This document shows positions 8,249-16,731 of a stretch of DNA of 64,000 nt, in pieces. Each line of letters starts with the position of its first letter. Position 1 is the first letter of the stretch. The notes under the pieces were generated by a model, which was given only the letters and a program-made list of their open reading frames with translations, was not told where the DNA came from and did not search any database. Location of the stretch: positions 1 to 64,000 of the forward strand of contig NZ_FNDX01000029.1 in assembly GCF_900099765.1 (NCBI RefSeq), written 5' to 3'. The stretch comes from Paenibacillus typhae (GTDB taxonomy: Bacteria > Bacillota > Bacilli > Paenibacillales > Paenibacillaceae). The position numbers and the translations under genes are program-made.

Positions 8249-8926
8249 TTACGAGGTTAATTTACCGGATGCTGCCTGGCGGCCATTAAGATACTCCAAT
8301 GCGTTATAGAGCATAACGGCGGCTTCAGCGCGGGTAATTTCGCTTTTCGGATTAAAATTGCCTTTGGCATCAAGAGCATTAATGTTGTATTTGAGCGAAC
8401 GCTGAATGCTGCCTTGATAGGCAGGATTCATCTGTTCCTCATCGGCAATCTCGGCAGGCACGATGTTGATCATCGGGAGATTGCCGGCCTTTTCCACACC
8501 CTGAATCAGCAGACTCGTGAACAATTCCTTGGTCACAGGCTTGGACGGGTCAATATTTGCCGGAATCTCCACGCCGTTATAGTGGGCATTGATGAAGGCC
8601 TCGGCATACCAGGCGTTATCTTTGACTTTGCTGAATATCTCACTGGCTACCGGTGCCTTGTTGAAGTCAATGGCCGCAAGGCTTAGCTGCAGACCGCCGG
8701 AAATAAACTGCACGGCCTGGGCATTGGTAACAATGGAGCCGGGCAGGAACTGGGTATCTGACAGCCCCTTGATCAGCCCCTTCGACTTCAGGGAATTGAT
8801 CTTGTCTTTGCCGGTCACATTATCGATATCCTTAAAGGTGCCGCCGGCCGCAAAGAGGGGACTCCCGAGCGAGAAGGAGAGAAGGGAAACGGTTGTAATC
8901 ACTGCGAAAGCACGCTTTTTCATCAT
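8249..8926 (-). CDS. Secreted S-layer-homology (SLH) domain protein
   Basis: The 225-residue protein has a cleavable signal peptide (KKRAFAVITTVSLLSFSLG..FAA). The rest is SLH-like: FKDIDNVTGKDKINSLKSKG near the N-terminus, VKDNAWYAEAFINAH in the middle, and the clearest repeat at the C-terminus (FNPKSEITRAEAAVMLYNAL). SLH domains bind pyruvylated cell-wall polymer in Paenibacillus and Bacillus. There is no other domain, so it may be a cell-surface adaptor. It stands alone, convergent with the amino-acid transporter operon. Confidence 0.8.
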   Translation of the reverse strand: MMKKRAFAVITTVSLLSFSLGSPLFAAGGTFKDIDNVTGKDKINSLKSKGLIKGLSDTQFLPGSIVTNAQAVQFISGGLQLSLAAIDFNKAPVASEIFSKVKDNAWYAEAFINAHYNGVEIPANIDPSKPVTKELFTSLLIQGVEKAGNLPMINIVPAEIADEEQMNPAYQGSIQRSLKYNINALDAKGNFNPKSEITRAEAAVMLYNALEYLNGRQAASGKLTS

Positions 8927-9035
8927 TGGTGTTCACCTCTGTACACAGGTTGGGCCGCTTGGCCGTTATCACCTATTGTGACGCAGAAATGGATGGAAAG
9001 GTTGCGGCGAAACCCAGAAGCAGGCAGAATTTTTT

Positions 9036-9614
9036 CTACATATTTTCCTGGAAAAGCAGATTGCGGTACGGATACTTGCTGTAACGGGTTTTGAAGCGCA
9101 GGGCTACCCCGTGATCTTCGATCGTTACGGTCTGAAGTGCCTTTGTTTTGACCAGTCTCCGGACCAAGGTATCCACACGCTTAGCCTCATTACGGTTGAT
9201 GGCGGAAGCGAGTGCGTCAGCATAAGCGGCTGAAGCGGCCAGTCTCCGGTAAAAAGGGATAACCGCAAGTGCTACCGTACGGTGGACCCGGGTATTAAAG
9301 GTAAACTGCACCGTGCCCGGCGGGATAGTCGTTCCGTTGGTGTAGAAGACTACCGGAGGCGGATACGGAAAAGATATAAAGTAGCCGATACCGTTTGTCC
9401 CGTAATTCTGAACGCCGGCCAGGGTGGGGATTTGGGCCAGCAACGAGCCCATAAGACCAAGGTCTGCGCCTGTAACGGCTGCGGACCATTGCTGCGCAAA
9501 GGTGCGGTTCCCGGCAATTTTCCGGTAGAAGGGCAGCATGGCCTTAGCTACCTGGCGCAGGACGCGGGCGGTTACAAGGGGCTGGGCTTGCTGTCTTCGG
9601 TTAGGCTGTGCCAT
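9036..9614 (-). CDS. Protein of unknown function with two copies of a ~75-residue repeat
   Basis: I do not recognise a family. The protein (about 192 residues) has no signal peptide and is basic. It appears to contain two copies of one module. The first (from about residue 22) reads VAKAMLPFYRKIAGNRTFAQQW and ends GIGYFISFPYPPP. The second (from about residue 110) reads VALAVIPFYRRLAASAAYADAL and ends GVALRFKTRYSKYPY. The ATG at 9614 has GAGG nine bases upstream; a GTG at 9629 and an ATG at 9623 are in the same frame. It stands alone between the SLH gene and fur. Confidence 0.6.
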   Translation of the reverse strand: MAQPNRRQQAQPLVTARVLRQVAKAMLPFYRKIAGNRTFAQQWSAAVTGADLGLMGSLLAQIPTLAGVQNYGTNGIGYFISFPYPPPVVFYTNGTTIPPGTVQFTFNTRVHRTVALAVIPFYRRLAASAAYADALASAINRNEAKRVDTLVRRLVKTKALQTVTIEDHGVALRFKTRYSKYPYRNLLFQENM

Positions 9615-9894
9615 ACGGACCATCCTCACTTATAGAAGTTATATAGTCTCTATAAGATATGGTGGAATAACCTTTTGCGGATGGGCCGCTGCTCACTCTG
9701 GGGGGATATAATTGTTTCCCGTTTAAAATATGTTGTTATTTTGGATCAGACATTCGGAAATTCCGGCAATAATGTTATAATAATGTCAGGTGCTTTTCAT
9801 TTTTAGTACATTTTGCTATGCTTATATCGTAATGATTACTGATTACCAGCTAGTGACAGGCAGACTTGTTAAACGGAAAGGTGGTAGAGCCAGA

Positions 9895-10368
9895 ATGAAC
9901 CCGATTGCAAATATCAGCCAGCAGTTTGCCGCGCATAACTATAAATTGACCCCCCAGCGTGAAGCGATCGTGAAGGTGCTGCTCGACAACGAAGAGGAGC
10001 ATTTAAGCGTAGAAGAAGTCTATATGAGAGTAAAAAACAGCTACCCGCATCTGGGACTGGCCACCGTGTACCGGACCCTTGAGCTGTTATGCGAGCTGCA
10101 TATCGTCGAAAAGATGAATTTCGGCGACGGTGTAGCCCGTTATGACCTGCGGGGTGACGGTCATGATCATATGCACCATCATCTGATCTGCAGCGTCTGC
10201 GGTAGGCTTGAAGAAATCAAGGATGACTGGCTGCTGGAGCTGGAGCAGCGGCTGGAGGCGGAATACGGCTTCAGCGTAACGGATCACCGGCTTGATTTCA
10301 AAGGCACCTATAACAACTGCAGACAGACCGGCTGTAAAGGTGACAAGGAACGCAAGGCTGTCTCTTGA
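9895..10368 (+). CDS. fur: Ferric uptake regulator Fur
   Basis: The 157-residue protein matches B. subtilis Fur along its length: YKLTPQREAIVKVLLDNEEEHLS, the recognition helix in GLATVYRTLELL, KMNFGDGVARYDL, the His cluster HDHMHHH (90-96), a CxxC pair (C99, C102) and a second pair C142/C147 for structural zinc. It should repress iron-uptake and heme genes when Fe2+ is available. The start at 9895 follows AAAGGTGG; the open frame reaches further upstream. A good Fur box lies in this window before the heme monooxygenase gene (36746-36760). Zur or PerR are less likely on the matching core sequence. Confidence 0.88.
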   Translation: MNPIANISQQFAAHNYKLTPQREAIVKVLLDNEEEHLSVEEVYMRVKNSYPHLGLATVYRTLELLCELHIVEKMNFGDGVARYDLRGDGHDHMHHHLICSVCGRLEEIKDDWLLELEQRLEAEYGFSVTDHRLDFKGTYNNCRQTGCKGDKERKAVS

Positions 10369-10388
10369 CGGCAGCATCATTTCAACAC

Positions 10389-10430
10389 AAAAAGAAGCAA
10401 GGCGGCGATCACGTAGCTTTGCTTCTTTTT
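10389..10430 (+). terminator. Bidirectional terminator between fur and the AIM24 gene
   Basis: AAAAAGAAGCAAGG pairs with CTTTGCTTCTTTTT; it has A-tract and T-tract sides and so may serve both converging genes. Confidence 0.75.
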
Positions 10431-10461
10431 GCGGTAAGTATATTACAAGGTCAGTAGGGGG

Positions 10462-11142
10462 TCAGGATTTGCTGGGAACAAAGGACCGGATCCAGCTGCC
10501 GAAGCTGCCGGGATTGCGGGACTGTACGAGAATAACCCCTTCGCCGCGGAACCGGCAGACGATGGCTTCACCGCTGGTCAAGCTGTTCAGCCAGCCTGAT
10601 GCGGCCTTTTCAATCTTGTAGTCCATGTAGCTTGGCCATGCCACCAGATGCCCGTTGTCGACAATCATCTCTTCGCCCGGGGCCAGGTTGATTGCATGGA
10701 TGGCCCCGAACGAGGAGAGGAAGACGGTCCCGCGTCCGCTGATCTCTACAATGAAAAAGCCTTCGCCCGAGAATAAACCTCTGGCCAGGTTCTGCATTTT
10801 GGTGTTGACCTGAATGCCCTGCGTGCCGGCCAGGAAGCCGTCTTTTTGCACATACAGGTTATAGGAGCCGTCGAGCTCGATTGACTGGATGTCACCTAGC
10901 GCTCCCGGAGCAAGCAGCACCTCGCATTGCCCGCGCGTTGCGGTCAGCTCCTGAAAGAAAAACTTTTCCCCGCTCAGCATCCGGCCCAGGCCCCGCATAA
11001 GCCCCCCGTCTACCGTCCCTCTCAATTCAATGCCCGGTGACATGGCTACCATGGCACCCATTTCCGCCTTCACGCTCTCGCCCGGATTCAGTTCTACCTT
11101 GAGCATTGCGAACGCACCGTCATATAGTACATCGTATTTCAT
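10462..11142 (-). CDS. AIM24 / TIGR00266-family protein
   Basis: This 226-residue protein has the features of the AIM24 family: LNPGESVKAEMGAMVAM, GEKFFFQELTATRG, LAPGALGDIQSIELDG, and a second half that repeats the beta-rich pattern (GEGFFIVEISGRGTVFLSSFGAIHAI, LAPGEEMIVDNGHLVAW). The family forms a beta-sandwich related to tryptophan-RNA binding attenuator folds; its bacterial function is unclear. The ATG at 11142 follows GGAGGGGG; a longer GTG/TTG start has no such site. It is a single gene. Confidence 0.85.
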   Translation of the reverse strand: MKYDVLYDGAFAMLKVELNPGESVKAEMGAMVAMSPGIELRGTVDGGLMRGLGRMLSGEKFFFQELTATRGQCEVLLAPGALGDIQSIELDGSYNLYVQKDGFLAGTQGIQVNTKMQNLARGLFSGEGFFIVEISGRGTVFLSSFGAIHAINLAPGEEMIVDNGHLVAWPSYMDYKIEKAASGWLNSLTSGEAIVCRFRGEGVILVQSRNPGSFGSWIRSFVPSKS

Positions 11143-11331
11143 CGTTATCCCCCTCCGGTTCAACCGCTTGTCCTGCTAAATTCTCTTCTATCATACCATT
11201 TTCTGGTTCATCGAGCTGATCGAACAAGGGACTGTAAAAGAAAAGTTAACAAAAACTGTACCGGGAAACGGCAGCGGGAATATGTTAAAATTGAATTATA
11301 TTTGCAGAATCCATAAAGGAGTGTTGCTGAA

Positions 11332-11550
11332 ATGGCACGTACAAAAACACAGAAGGCCTTGCGCAGAGCAGAGCGTACCGGAACATGGTGCGCAGAGAAT
11401 AACCGGAGAACCGCCGATGATTATGGCGCAATCTCACAGCATGTGCGGATCACCCCGGGCAAACGGGAGAAGCTGAATAAGATCAAACACAAGGAGCGGA
11501 TCTATCAGGATGGCGCTCCTTTTGCTTTGTATGCAGGGTTAGCCGGCTGA
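11332..11550 (+). CDS. Small basic protein of unknown function
   Basis: This 72-residue ORF begins MARTKTQKALRRAERTG and is rich in Lys/Arg, with one Cys. AAGGAG lies nine bases upstream of the ATG. No known motif was recognised; the composition suggests a nucleic-acid or ribosome associated small protein, but that is a guess. It stands alone, convergent with the araC-type gene. Confidence 0.55.
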   Translation: MARTKTQKALRRAERTGTWCAENNRRTADDYGAISQHVRITPGKREKLNKIKHKERIYQDGAPFALYAGLAG

Positions 11551-11566
11551 TCAGGGTACAAGCAGG

Positions 11567-12385
11567 TTACATTTGCTCCCGGCTGTATGTACGGTACTGC
11601 TTGGGCGACATCCCGAATCTTCCGCGGAACAGCCGGTGGAAATACGTATAATTGGCAAACCCGCAGGTTTCGGAGACATGCTCCAGCGGCATCGGGCTGA
11701 AGGTAATTCGTTCCCTGGCCATTTCCAGCCGCACATCGTTGACATATTTTACAATGCTGGTTCCGAATGCCTCCTTGAACAGATGAACCGCCCGCGAAAC
11801 AGAAATATCCGCATAGGCTGCCACATCCTCCAGCCGGAAGGGGATTGCGGCATGCTCCTCCACATATTGCTTCATCCGGTAGGCTAAATACCCCTTGGGT
11901 GAAATCGCCCGCTGCTGGGTCATCAGCCTGTCGATTTCCATACATAGAATCTGCAGATAACAGGCAGTAATCTCCGGTGAAGACTCGGACAGCCGGCGCT
12001 GCTCCAGAACGAGCTGGCGGAACAGTCCGAGAAAGTGCTCGGTAAGCGGCAGGCGGAGTACAGCCGGACGCGGCTTGCGTCCCCACCAGTCCTCAATCCA
12101 GGGTCCGCCGCAAAAAATATGGTAATCCCCGCTCTCTACCCGCGGCTTGCCGGCAGCATAGGTTTCTTTATCAATGCTCAGATAATAGGGATCGTTAGGA
12201 GCAAACAGCATCAGATCGCCTGCTTCGACTGAATACAGCTCGCCGTCAATCCGGGTCCGGCTCCGTCCTTCGGTCTGCAGGCGGAGCAGATAATTCTGGA
12301 CACCGTCCGCCCGGGACATGTGAAAAGGCTTGCGGTGAAAGGAAAATCCGGCGGTATAAACGTGGCATGGTGCGGTGTAAGTCAT
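11567..12385 (-). CDS. AraC-family transcriptional regulator
   Basis: The 272-residue protein has an N-terminal cupin-like sensing domain (HMSRADGVQNYLLRLQTEG, YSVEAGDLMLFAPNDPYYL) and a C-terminal double helix-turn-helix (FRLEDVAAYADISVSRAVHLFKEAFG, then CGFANYTYFHRLFRGRFGMSPKQYR). Regulators of this type usually sense a sugar or sugar derivative. It is divergent from the isomerase/dehydrogenase operon at 12701, which is its likely target. Confidence 0.85.
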   Translation of the reverse strand: MTYTAPCHVYTAGFSFHRKPFHMSRADGVQNYLLRLQTEGRSRTRIDGELYSVEAGDLMLFAPNDPYYLSIDKETYAAGKPRVESGDYHIFCGGPWIEDWWGRKPRPAVLRLPLTEHFLGLFRQLVLEQRRLSESSPEITACYLQILCMEIDRLMTQQRAISPKGYLAYRMKQYVEEHAAIPFRLEDVAAYADISVSRAVHLFKEAFGTSIVKYVNDVRLEMARERITFSPMPLEHVSETCGFANYTYFHRLFRGRFGMSPKQYRTYSREQM

Positions 12386-12700
12386 GAGTCCTCCTGAGTG
12401 ACAGAAATGAGAGCCAGATTGTTCATGTTTGAATCATATTATTCATTTTATTATATACGCTTTCATATTACCATGTAGCTATGCAAAAATATATACAGAG
12501 AGCAAAGGAGGCTGTGCTGTCGCTCTGGGAGCTACATAAGCAGTTAGCGGGGATGGAGAGTACTGAAGCGGAGTATACAGGGTGGAAATAAATAACAGCC
12601 CTTTTGTTCAGGTGACTCGCATGGCTGGCCTGGGCTTGTCTCATAGCGGACACCATTAGCGGTACACACATTAACTTGATACGGAATAGGAGTGGGAGCA
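12386..12700. other. Intergenic region between the AraC gene and the sugar operon
   Basis: About 315 bases with an AT-rich part near 12430-12470. I see no convincing promoter boxes, terminator or repeat. A 36-codon frame (12481-12591) has no ribosome site. It should contain the AraC binding sites, but no clear direct repeat could be assigned. Confidence 0.4.
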
Positions 12701-13468
12701 ATGTTAAAGCTGGGTCTTCAGCTGTATACGCTTAGAGAAGAACTGGAGCAGGATTTTGAAGGCACGCTGCGCAAGGTTGCGGAGCTTGGATATGCTGGTG
12801 TGGAGTTTTTCCACTATTTCGGCCGGAGTGCAGAGGAAGTAAAGGCACTGCTGGAGGAGACCGGACTTGCTGTGCTTGGAGCACACCGTCCGTATGATGC
12901 CATGCTGAATGATACTGTTGAAGAGATCCGTTACAATCTGGCCATCGGCAACCGGAATCTGATCATTCCTTTTTTGACGGAAGAGCAGCGCAGCTATGCA
13001 GAAGTAGCGGCCAACCTGCGGGTGATCGGTGAAAAGTGCCGTGAGCAGGGGGCAGTCCTGTCCTACCACAATCATGATTTTGAATTCACGGATTCCTATG
13101 GGGAGCGCACCGCTTTTGACGGTATCTTTGAAGAGGTGCCTGCGGACCTGCTCCAGGTGGAGATGGATACCTGCTGGGTACACTTCGCCGGATTTGATCC
13201 GGTTGCTTACATTCAGAAGTATGCAGGCCGTCTGCCGATCATCCATCTTAAGGATGTGAAGAAGCGCGAAGACGGATCGCCGGAAACGGTTGTTTTGGGA
13301 GAAGGGGAAGTCAATCTTCCCGCTATACTGGAAGCTGCGGCTGAAGCCGGCGTAGAATGGGCTGTTGTGGAGCAGGATTTCTGCAGCCGTTCACCGCTGG
13401 CAAGTGTAGAGGACAGTTTGAACTGGGTAAAAGCTTACGCTAATCAAGGGGGAAAAGTTCATGTCTAA
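12701..13468 (+). CDS. Sugar phosphate isomerase/epimerase (AP-endonuclease-2-type TIM barrel)
   Basis: The 255-residue protein belongs to the xylose-isomerase-like TIM barrel family (MLKLGLQLYTLREELEQDFEGTL, VAELGYAGVEFFHYFG, LSYHNHDFEF, LQVEMDTCWVHFAGFDPVAYI, LPIIHLKDVK). The Glu, His and Asp metal ligands of the family are present. Members include inosose and hydroxypyruvate isomerases and 3-keto-sugar epimerases. It is the first gene of a five-gene operon; its stop overlaps the start of the next gene by eight bases. The exact substrate cannot be read from sequence. Confidence 0.82.
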   Translation: MLKLGLQLYTLREELEQDFEGTLRKVAELGYAGVEFFHYFGRSAEEVKALLEETGLAVLGAHRPYDAMLNDTVEEIRYNLAIGNRNLIIPFLTEEQRSYAEVAANLRVIGEKCREQGAVLSYHNHDFEFTDSYGERTAFDGIFEEVPADLLQVEMDTCWVHFAGFDPVAYIQKYAGRLPIIHLKDVKKREDGSPETVVLGEGEVNLPAILEAAAEAGVEWAVVEQDFCSRSPLASVEDSLNWVKAYANQGGKVHV

Positions 13469-14564
13469 CATCAAACACAAAATTGCTATTATCGGCTGCG
13501 GAGGTATCGCAAACGGTAAACATATGCCGAGCTTGTCCCGTCAGGCGGATGCCGAAATGGTGGCCTTCTGCGATATTGTTGAAGAACGCGCACAGGAAGC
13601 CGCCGATAAATACGGTGCTGAAGGCGCTGCAGTATATACCGATTTCCGCGAGCTCCTGGCAGCCGGCGGATTTGACATCGTGCATGTATGTACACCAAAC
13701 GACAGCCATTCCGAAATTACCGTAGCAGCGCTTGAAGCCGGCAACCATGTGATGTGCGAGAAGCCGATGGCGAAGACAGCGGCCCAGGCGCAAGAGATGC
13801 TGGAGGCTGCACGCCGCACCGGTAAAAAGCTTTCGATCGCCTACCAGAACCGCTTCCGTGCGGATAGCGAATATCTTAAAGGCATGTGTGAATCCGGTGA
13901 ACTCGGCGATATCTACTATGGTAAAGCGATTGCTCTGCGCCGCCGTGCAGTTCCTACCTGGGGCGTATTCCTGGACGAAGAGAAGCAGGGCGGTGGCCCG
14001 CTGATCGACATCGGTACGCATGCCCTTGATCTGACCCTGTGGCTGATGGATAACTACAAGCCGCGTATGGTTGTAGGCTCAACCTTCCACAAACTGGGCC
14101 AGCGTAAAAATGCTGCCAATGCCTTCGGACCTTGGGACCCGGAACAGTTCAAGGTTGAGGATTCTGCTTTTGGCTTCATTACTATGGAAAATGGCGCAAC
14201 CATCTCGCTGGAATCCAGCTGGGCGCTTAATGTCTCCGAGTTCGGGGAAGCTAAGACCTTGCTGGCTGGTACTGAAGGAGGGGCCGACATGAAGGACGGC
14301 CTGCGCATCAACGGTGAGCGCGCCGGGCGGCTGTTCGAAACCAAAGTCGATCTCTCTTCAGGCGGTGTGGCCTTCTACAGCGGTTCCGCTGAAACCGAAG
14401 CCGACCGTGAAGCACGCCTGTGGCTGGAAGCGGTAAGAGAAGACAAAGATCCGGTAGTTCTGCCGGAGCAGGCGCTTGTCGTTACCCAGATCCTTGAAGC
14501 GGTATATGAATCCGCACGTACCGGCCGGGCCGTATATTTTGACGGCAGCCCGGACAACGAATAG
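13461..14564 (+). CDS. Gfo/Idh/MocA-family NAD(P)-dependent sugar dehydrogenase (1)
   Basis: The 367-residue protein has an N-terminal Rossmann fold (IAIIGCGGIANGKHMPSL), the family EKP motif in NHVMCEKPMAKT and the GGGPLIDIGTHALDLTLWLM segment with the catalytic D..H pair. These enzymes oxidise sugar or inositol hydroxyls with NAD(P). Its ATG lies inside the end of the isomerase gene, so the two products are probably made together. Pairing of a TIM-barrel isomerase with such a dehydrogenase is common in pathways that go through 3-keto-sugars or inosose. Confidence 0.85.
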   Translation: MSNIKHKIAIIGCGGIANGKHMPSLSRQADAEMVAFCDIVEERAQEAADKYGAEGAAVYTDFRELLAAGGFDIVHVCTPNDSHSEITVAALEAGNHVMCEKPMAKTAAQAQEMLEAARRTGKKLSIAYQNRFRADSEYLKGMCESGELGDIYYGKAIALRRRAVPTWGVFLDEEKQGGGPLIDIGTHALDLTLWLMDNYKPRMVVGSTFHKLGQRKNAANAFGPWDPEQFKVEDSAFGFITMENGATISLESSWALNVSEFGEAKTLLAGTEGGADMKDGLRINGERAGRLFETKVDLSSGGVAFYSGSAETEADREARLWLEAVREDKDPVVLPEQALVVTQILEAVYESARTGRAVYFDGSPDNE

Positions 14565-14574
14565 AATAAAATTA

Positions 14575-14611
14575 GCCGGAAACCCTGGAAGAAATGTGCA
14601 GGGTTTTCGGC
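14575..14611 (+). other. Intercistronic hairpin
   Basis: GCCGGAAACCCTG pairs with CAGGGTTTTCGGC. No T-run follows, so it is more likely a stabiliser or processing site than a terminator. Confidence 0.5.
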
Positions 14612-14649
14612 GATGAAGAGGTAACATCAGACAAACAGGAGTGGAATCC

Positions 14650-15720
14650 ATGAGATCTAATAAACATACTGTAGTTATCGTCGGATACGGCGGAATGGGA
14701 AGCTATCACGGCCAGTTGATCAGCGAGAATCCCAACCTTGAGGTCGCAGGAACGTTTGACCTGCTGGAAGGACGCCGGAAAGCGTCTGTCGAGGCAGGAT
14801 ACAAAGCTTATGAAAGCTATGAGGAGGTGCTGGCAGATCCGGCAGTTGAGGTAGTGCTGATTGCTACCCCTAATGATGTGCATAAAGAGATTGCCGTCCG
14901 GGCGCTGGAGGCAGGCAAGCATGTTGTCTGTGAGAAGCCCGTCGCCATGTCCTCTTCCGAATTCAAGGACATGATTGCGGCTGCCGATAAAGCCGGCCGG
15001 GTGCTGATGGTGCACCAGAACAGACGCTGGGATGAGGACTTCCGGATCATCAAGCAAATGCACGAGTCGGATACAATCGGAGCCCTGTTCCAGATTGAAT
15101 CCCGTGTACACGGGGCGAACGGCATTCCGGGCGACTGGCGGCATGTTAAGGCCCAGGGCGGCGGCATGCTGCTGGACTGGGGCGTGCATCTGCTGGACCA
15201 GCTGCTGTTCATGATTGACAGCAGAGTAACAAGCGTCTCCAGCACCCTGAGCTTTATCCTCGGCAATGATGTTGACGACGGCTTTGAGGCAGTGCTGCAG
15301 TTTGAGAACGGCATCAAGGCGATTGTTGAAGTAGGCACAACCAACTTCATTACGCTGCCGAGATGGTATGTGAAGGGGCTGGAAGGATCGGCTGTCATTG
15401 AGGACTGGTCGCTTACCGGACGGATTGTAACCCGAAACCGTGAATCTGAACACCGCGAGCCGACGCCGATCCGCGCCGGAGTAGGCCTTACCAAGACAAT
15501 GGCTCCACCGTCGGAGGGCTCTACAATCACCGCCGGACTGCCGCCGGCCGCCGAGCTGCCGGACGGGTTCTACAGCAATTTCGTGGCGGTAATCGAGGGG
15601 ACAGCGGAACCAATCGTCAAAAATGCGGAAGTGCTGCGCGTGCAGAATCTGATCGAAGCGATTTTTGCAGCGGCTGAGAAGAACGAGGTTATCAAGGATT
15701 TTGATACTTACGGGGTTTAA
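14650..15720 (+). CDS. Gfo/Idh/MocA-family NAD(P)-dependent sugar dehydrogenase (2)
   Basis: This 356-residue protein has the nucleotide site VVIVGYGGMGSYHGQL, the EKP motif (KHVVCEKPVAMSS), and GGGMLLDWGVHLLDQLLFM with the conserved D and H. It is a distant paralogue of the previous dehydrogenase. The ATG at 14650 lies eight bases after AGGAG; a GTG at 14641 overlaps that site. Two such dehydrogenases in one operon suggest two oxidation or reduction steps, for example oxidation to a keto-sugar and reduction of its epimer. Confidence 0.84.
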   Translation: MRSNKHTVVIVGYGGMGSYHGQLISENPNLEVAGTFDLLEGRRKASVEAGYKAYESYEEVLADPAVEVVLIATPNDVHKEIAVRALEAGKHVVCEKPVAMSSSEFKDMIAAADKAGRVLMVHQNRRWDEDFRIIKQMHESDTIGALFQIESRVHGANGIPGDWRHVKAQGGGMLLDWGVHLLDQLLFMIDSRVTSVSSTLSFILGNDVDDGFEAVLQFENGIKAIVEVGTTNFITLPRWYVKGLEGSAVIEDWSLTGRIVTRNRESEHREPTPIRAGVGLTKTMAPPSEGSTITAGLPPAAELPDGFYSNFVAVIEGTAEPIVKNAEVLRVQNLIEAIFAAAEKNEVIKDFDTYGV

Positions 15721-15756
15721 AAGCGGACAATAAAATGGATGAGAGGCGGCAGGTCA

Positions 15757-16725
15757 ATGAAACTTGGAGTATTTATGGTGCTTTTCGGCGGTCGCAAGCT
15801 GGAGGATGCACTGGATTATGTGGTTTCCAAAGGGCTTAAGGCGGTAGAGATCGGCACCGGAGGCTATCCGGGGAACAGTCACTGCGATGCCAAGCTGCTG
15901 CTGGAGAACGAAGCGGCGCTGCAGGAATTCAAGCACCAGATCGAATCGCGCGGGCTGATTATCAGTGCGCTTAGCTGCCATGGCAATCCGCTGCATCCGC
16001 AGAAGGAGCTGGCGCAGAAGGACCATGAGGCATTCGTCGATTCCGTCAAGCTGGCCCAGAAGCTGGGGGTTCAGGTAGTCAATACCTTCTCCGGCTGTCC
16101 GGGAGATCATGAAGGGGCGAAGTACCCGAACTGGCCGGTGGCTCCATGGCCGAACGATTACCAGGAGATTCTGGCCTGGCAGTGGGAGCACAAGGTCATT
16201 CCTTATTGGAAGGAAATGGCCGATTTCGCTACGGAGCATGGCGTAAAGATCGGTCTGGAGCTGCATGGAGGCTTCTCCGTGCACACTCCTGCTACCCTGC
16301 TGCGGCTGCGTGAAGCTGCCGGGGATGCCATCGGTGCCAACCTTGATCCGAGCCACATGTGGTGGCAGGGCATTGATCCGGTGCAGGCGATTCACATTCT
16401 CGGCAGGGCAGGAGCAATTCATCACTTCCATGCCAAGGATACGGTGATCGATCCGGTGAACGTCAACAAGCACGGTCTTACCGATATGCAGCCGTACACC
16501 AATATGCTTGACCGCGCCTGGCAGTTCCGCTCCGTGGGCTACGGGCATGATGTGAAGACCTGGGCAGACATCATCAGCGCGTTGCGTCTGGTCGGCTATG
16601 ATTATGTAGTCAGCATTGAGCATGAAGACGGCCTGATGTCGGTTGAAGAAGGCTTCTCCAAGGCGGTCGACAATCTCCGCCAGGTGCTGATTGAGGAGCC
16701 CCTTGGCGAGATGTGGTGGGTGTAA
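15757..16725 (+). CDS. Sugar phosphate isomerase/epimerase (second TIM barrel)
   Basis: The 322-residue protein is another xylose-isomerase-like TIM barrel: KLGVFMVLFGGRKLEDALDYV, KAVEIGTGGYPGN, GVKIGLELHGGFSVH, IGANLDPSHMWWQGIDP, IHHFHAKDT and VSIEHEDGLMS. The Glu, Asp, His and Glu metal ligands are visible. It is longer than the first epimerase and only distantly related. The ATG at 15757 fits AGGCGG; an in-frame ATG at 15739 is possible. Confidence 0.83.
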   Translation: MKLGVFMVLFGGRKLEDALDYVVSKGLKAVEIGTGGYPGNSHCDAKLLLENEAALQEFKHQIESRGLIISALSCHGNPLHPQKELAQKDHEAFVDSVKLAQKLGVQVVNTFSGCPGDHEGAKYPNWPVAPWPNDYQEILAWQWEHKVIPYWKEMADFATEHGVKIGLELHGGFSVHTPATLLRLREAAGDAIGANLDPSHMWWQGIDPVQAIHILGRAGAIHHFHAKDTVIDPVNVNKHGLTDMQPYTNMLDRAWQFRSVGYGHDVKTWADIISALRLVGYDYVVSIEHEDGLMSVEEGFSKAVDNLRQVLIEEPLGEMWWV

Positions 16726-16731
16726 ACGCCG

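Noticed and set aside
9825-9855. Possible Fur box before fur (AATGATTACTGATTACC)
   Set aside because: Only the left half resembles the 7-1-7 consensus; the right half does not match.
12481-12591. 36-codon frame in the AraC/sugar-operon spacer
   Set aside because: No ribosome site before the ATG and no similarity recognised.
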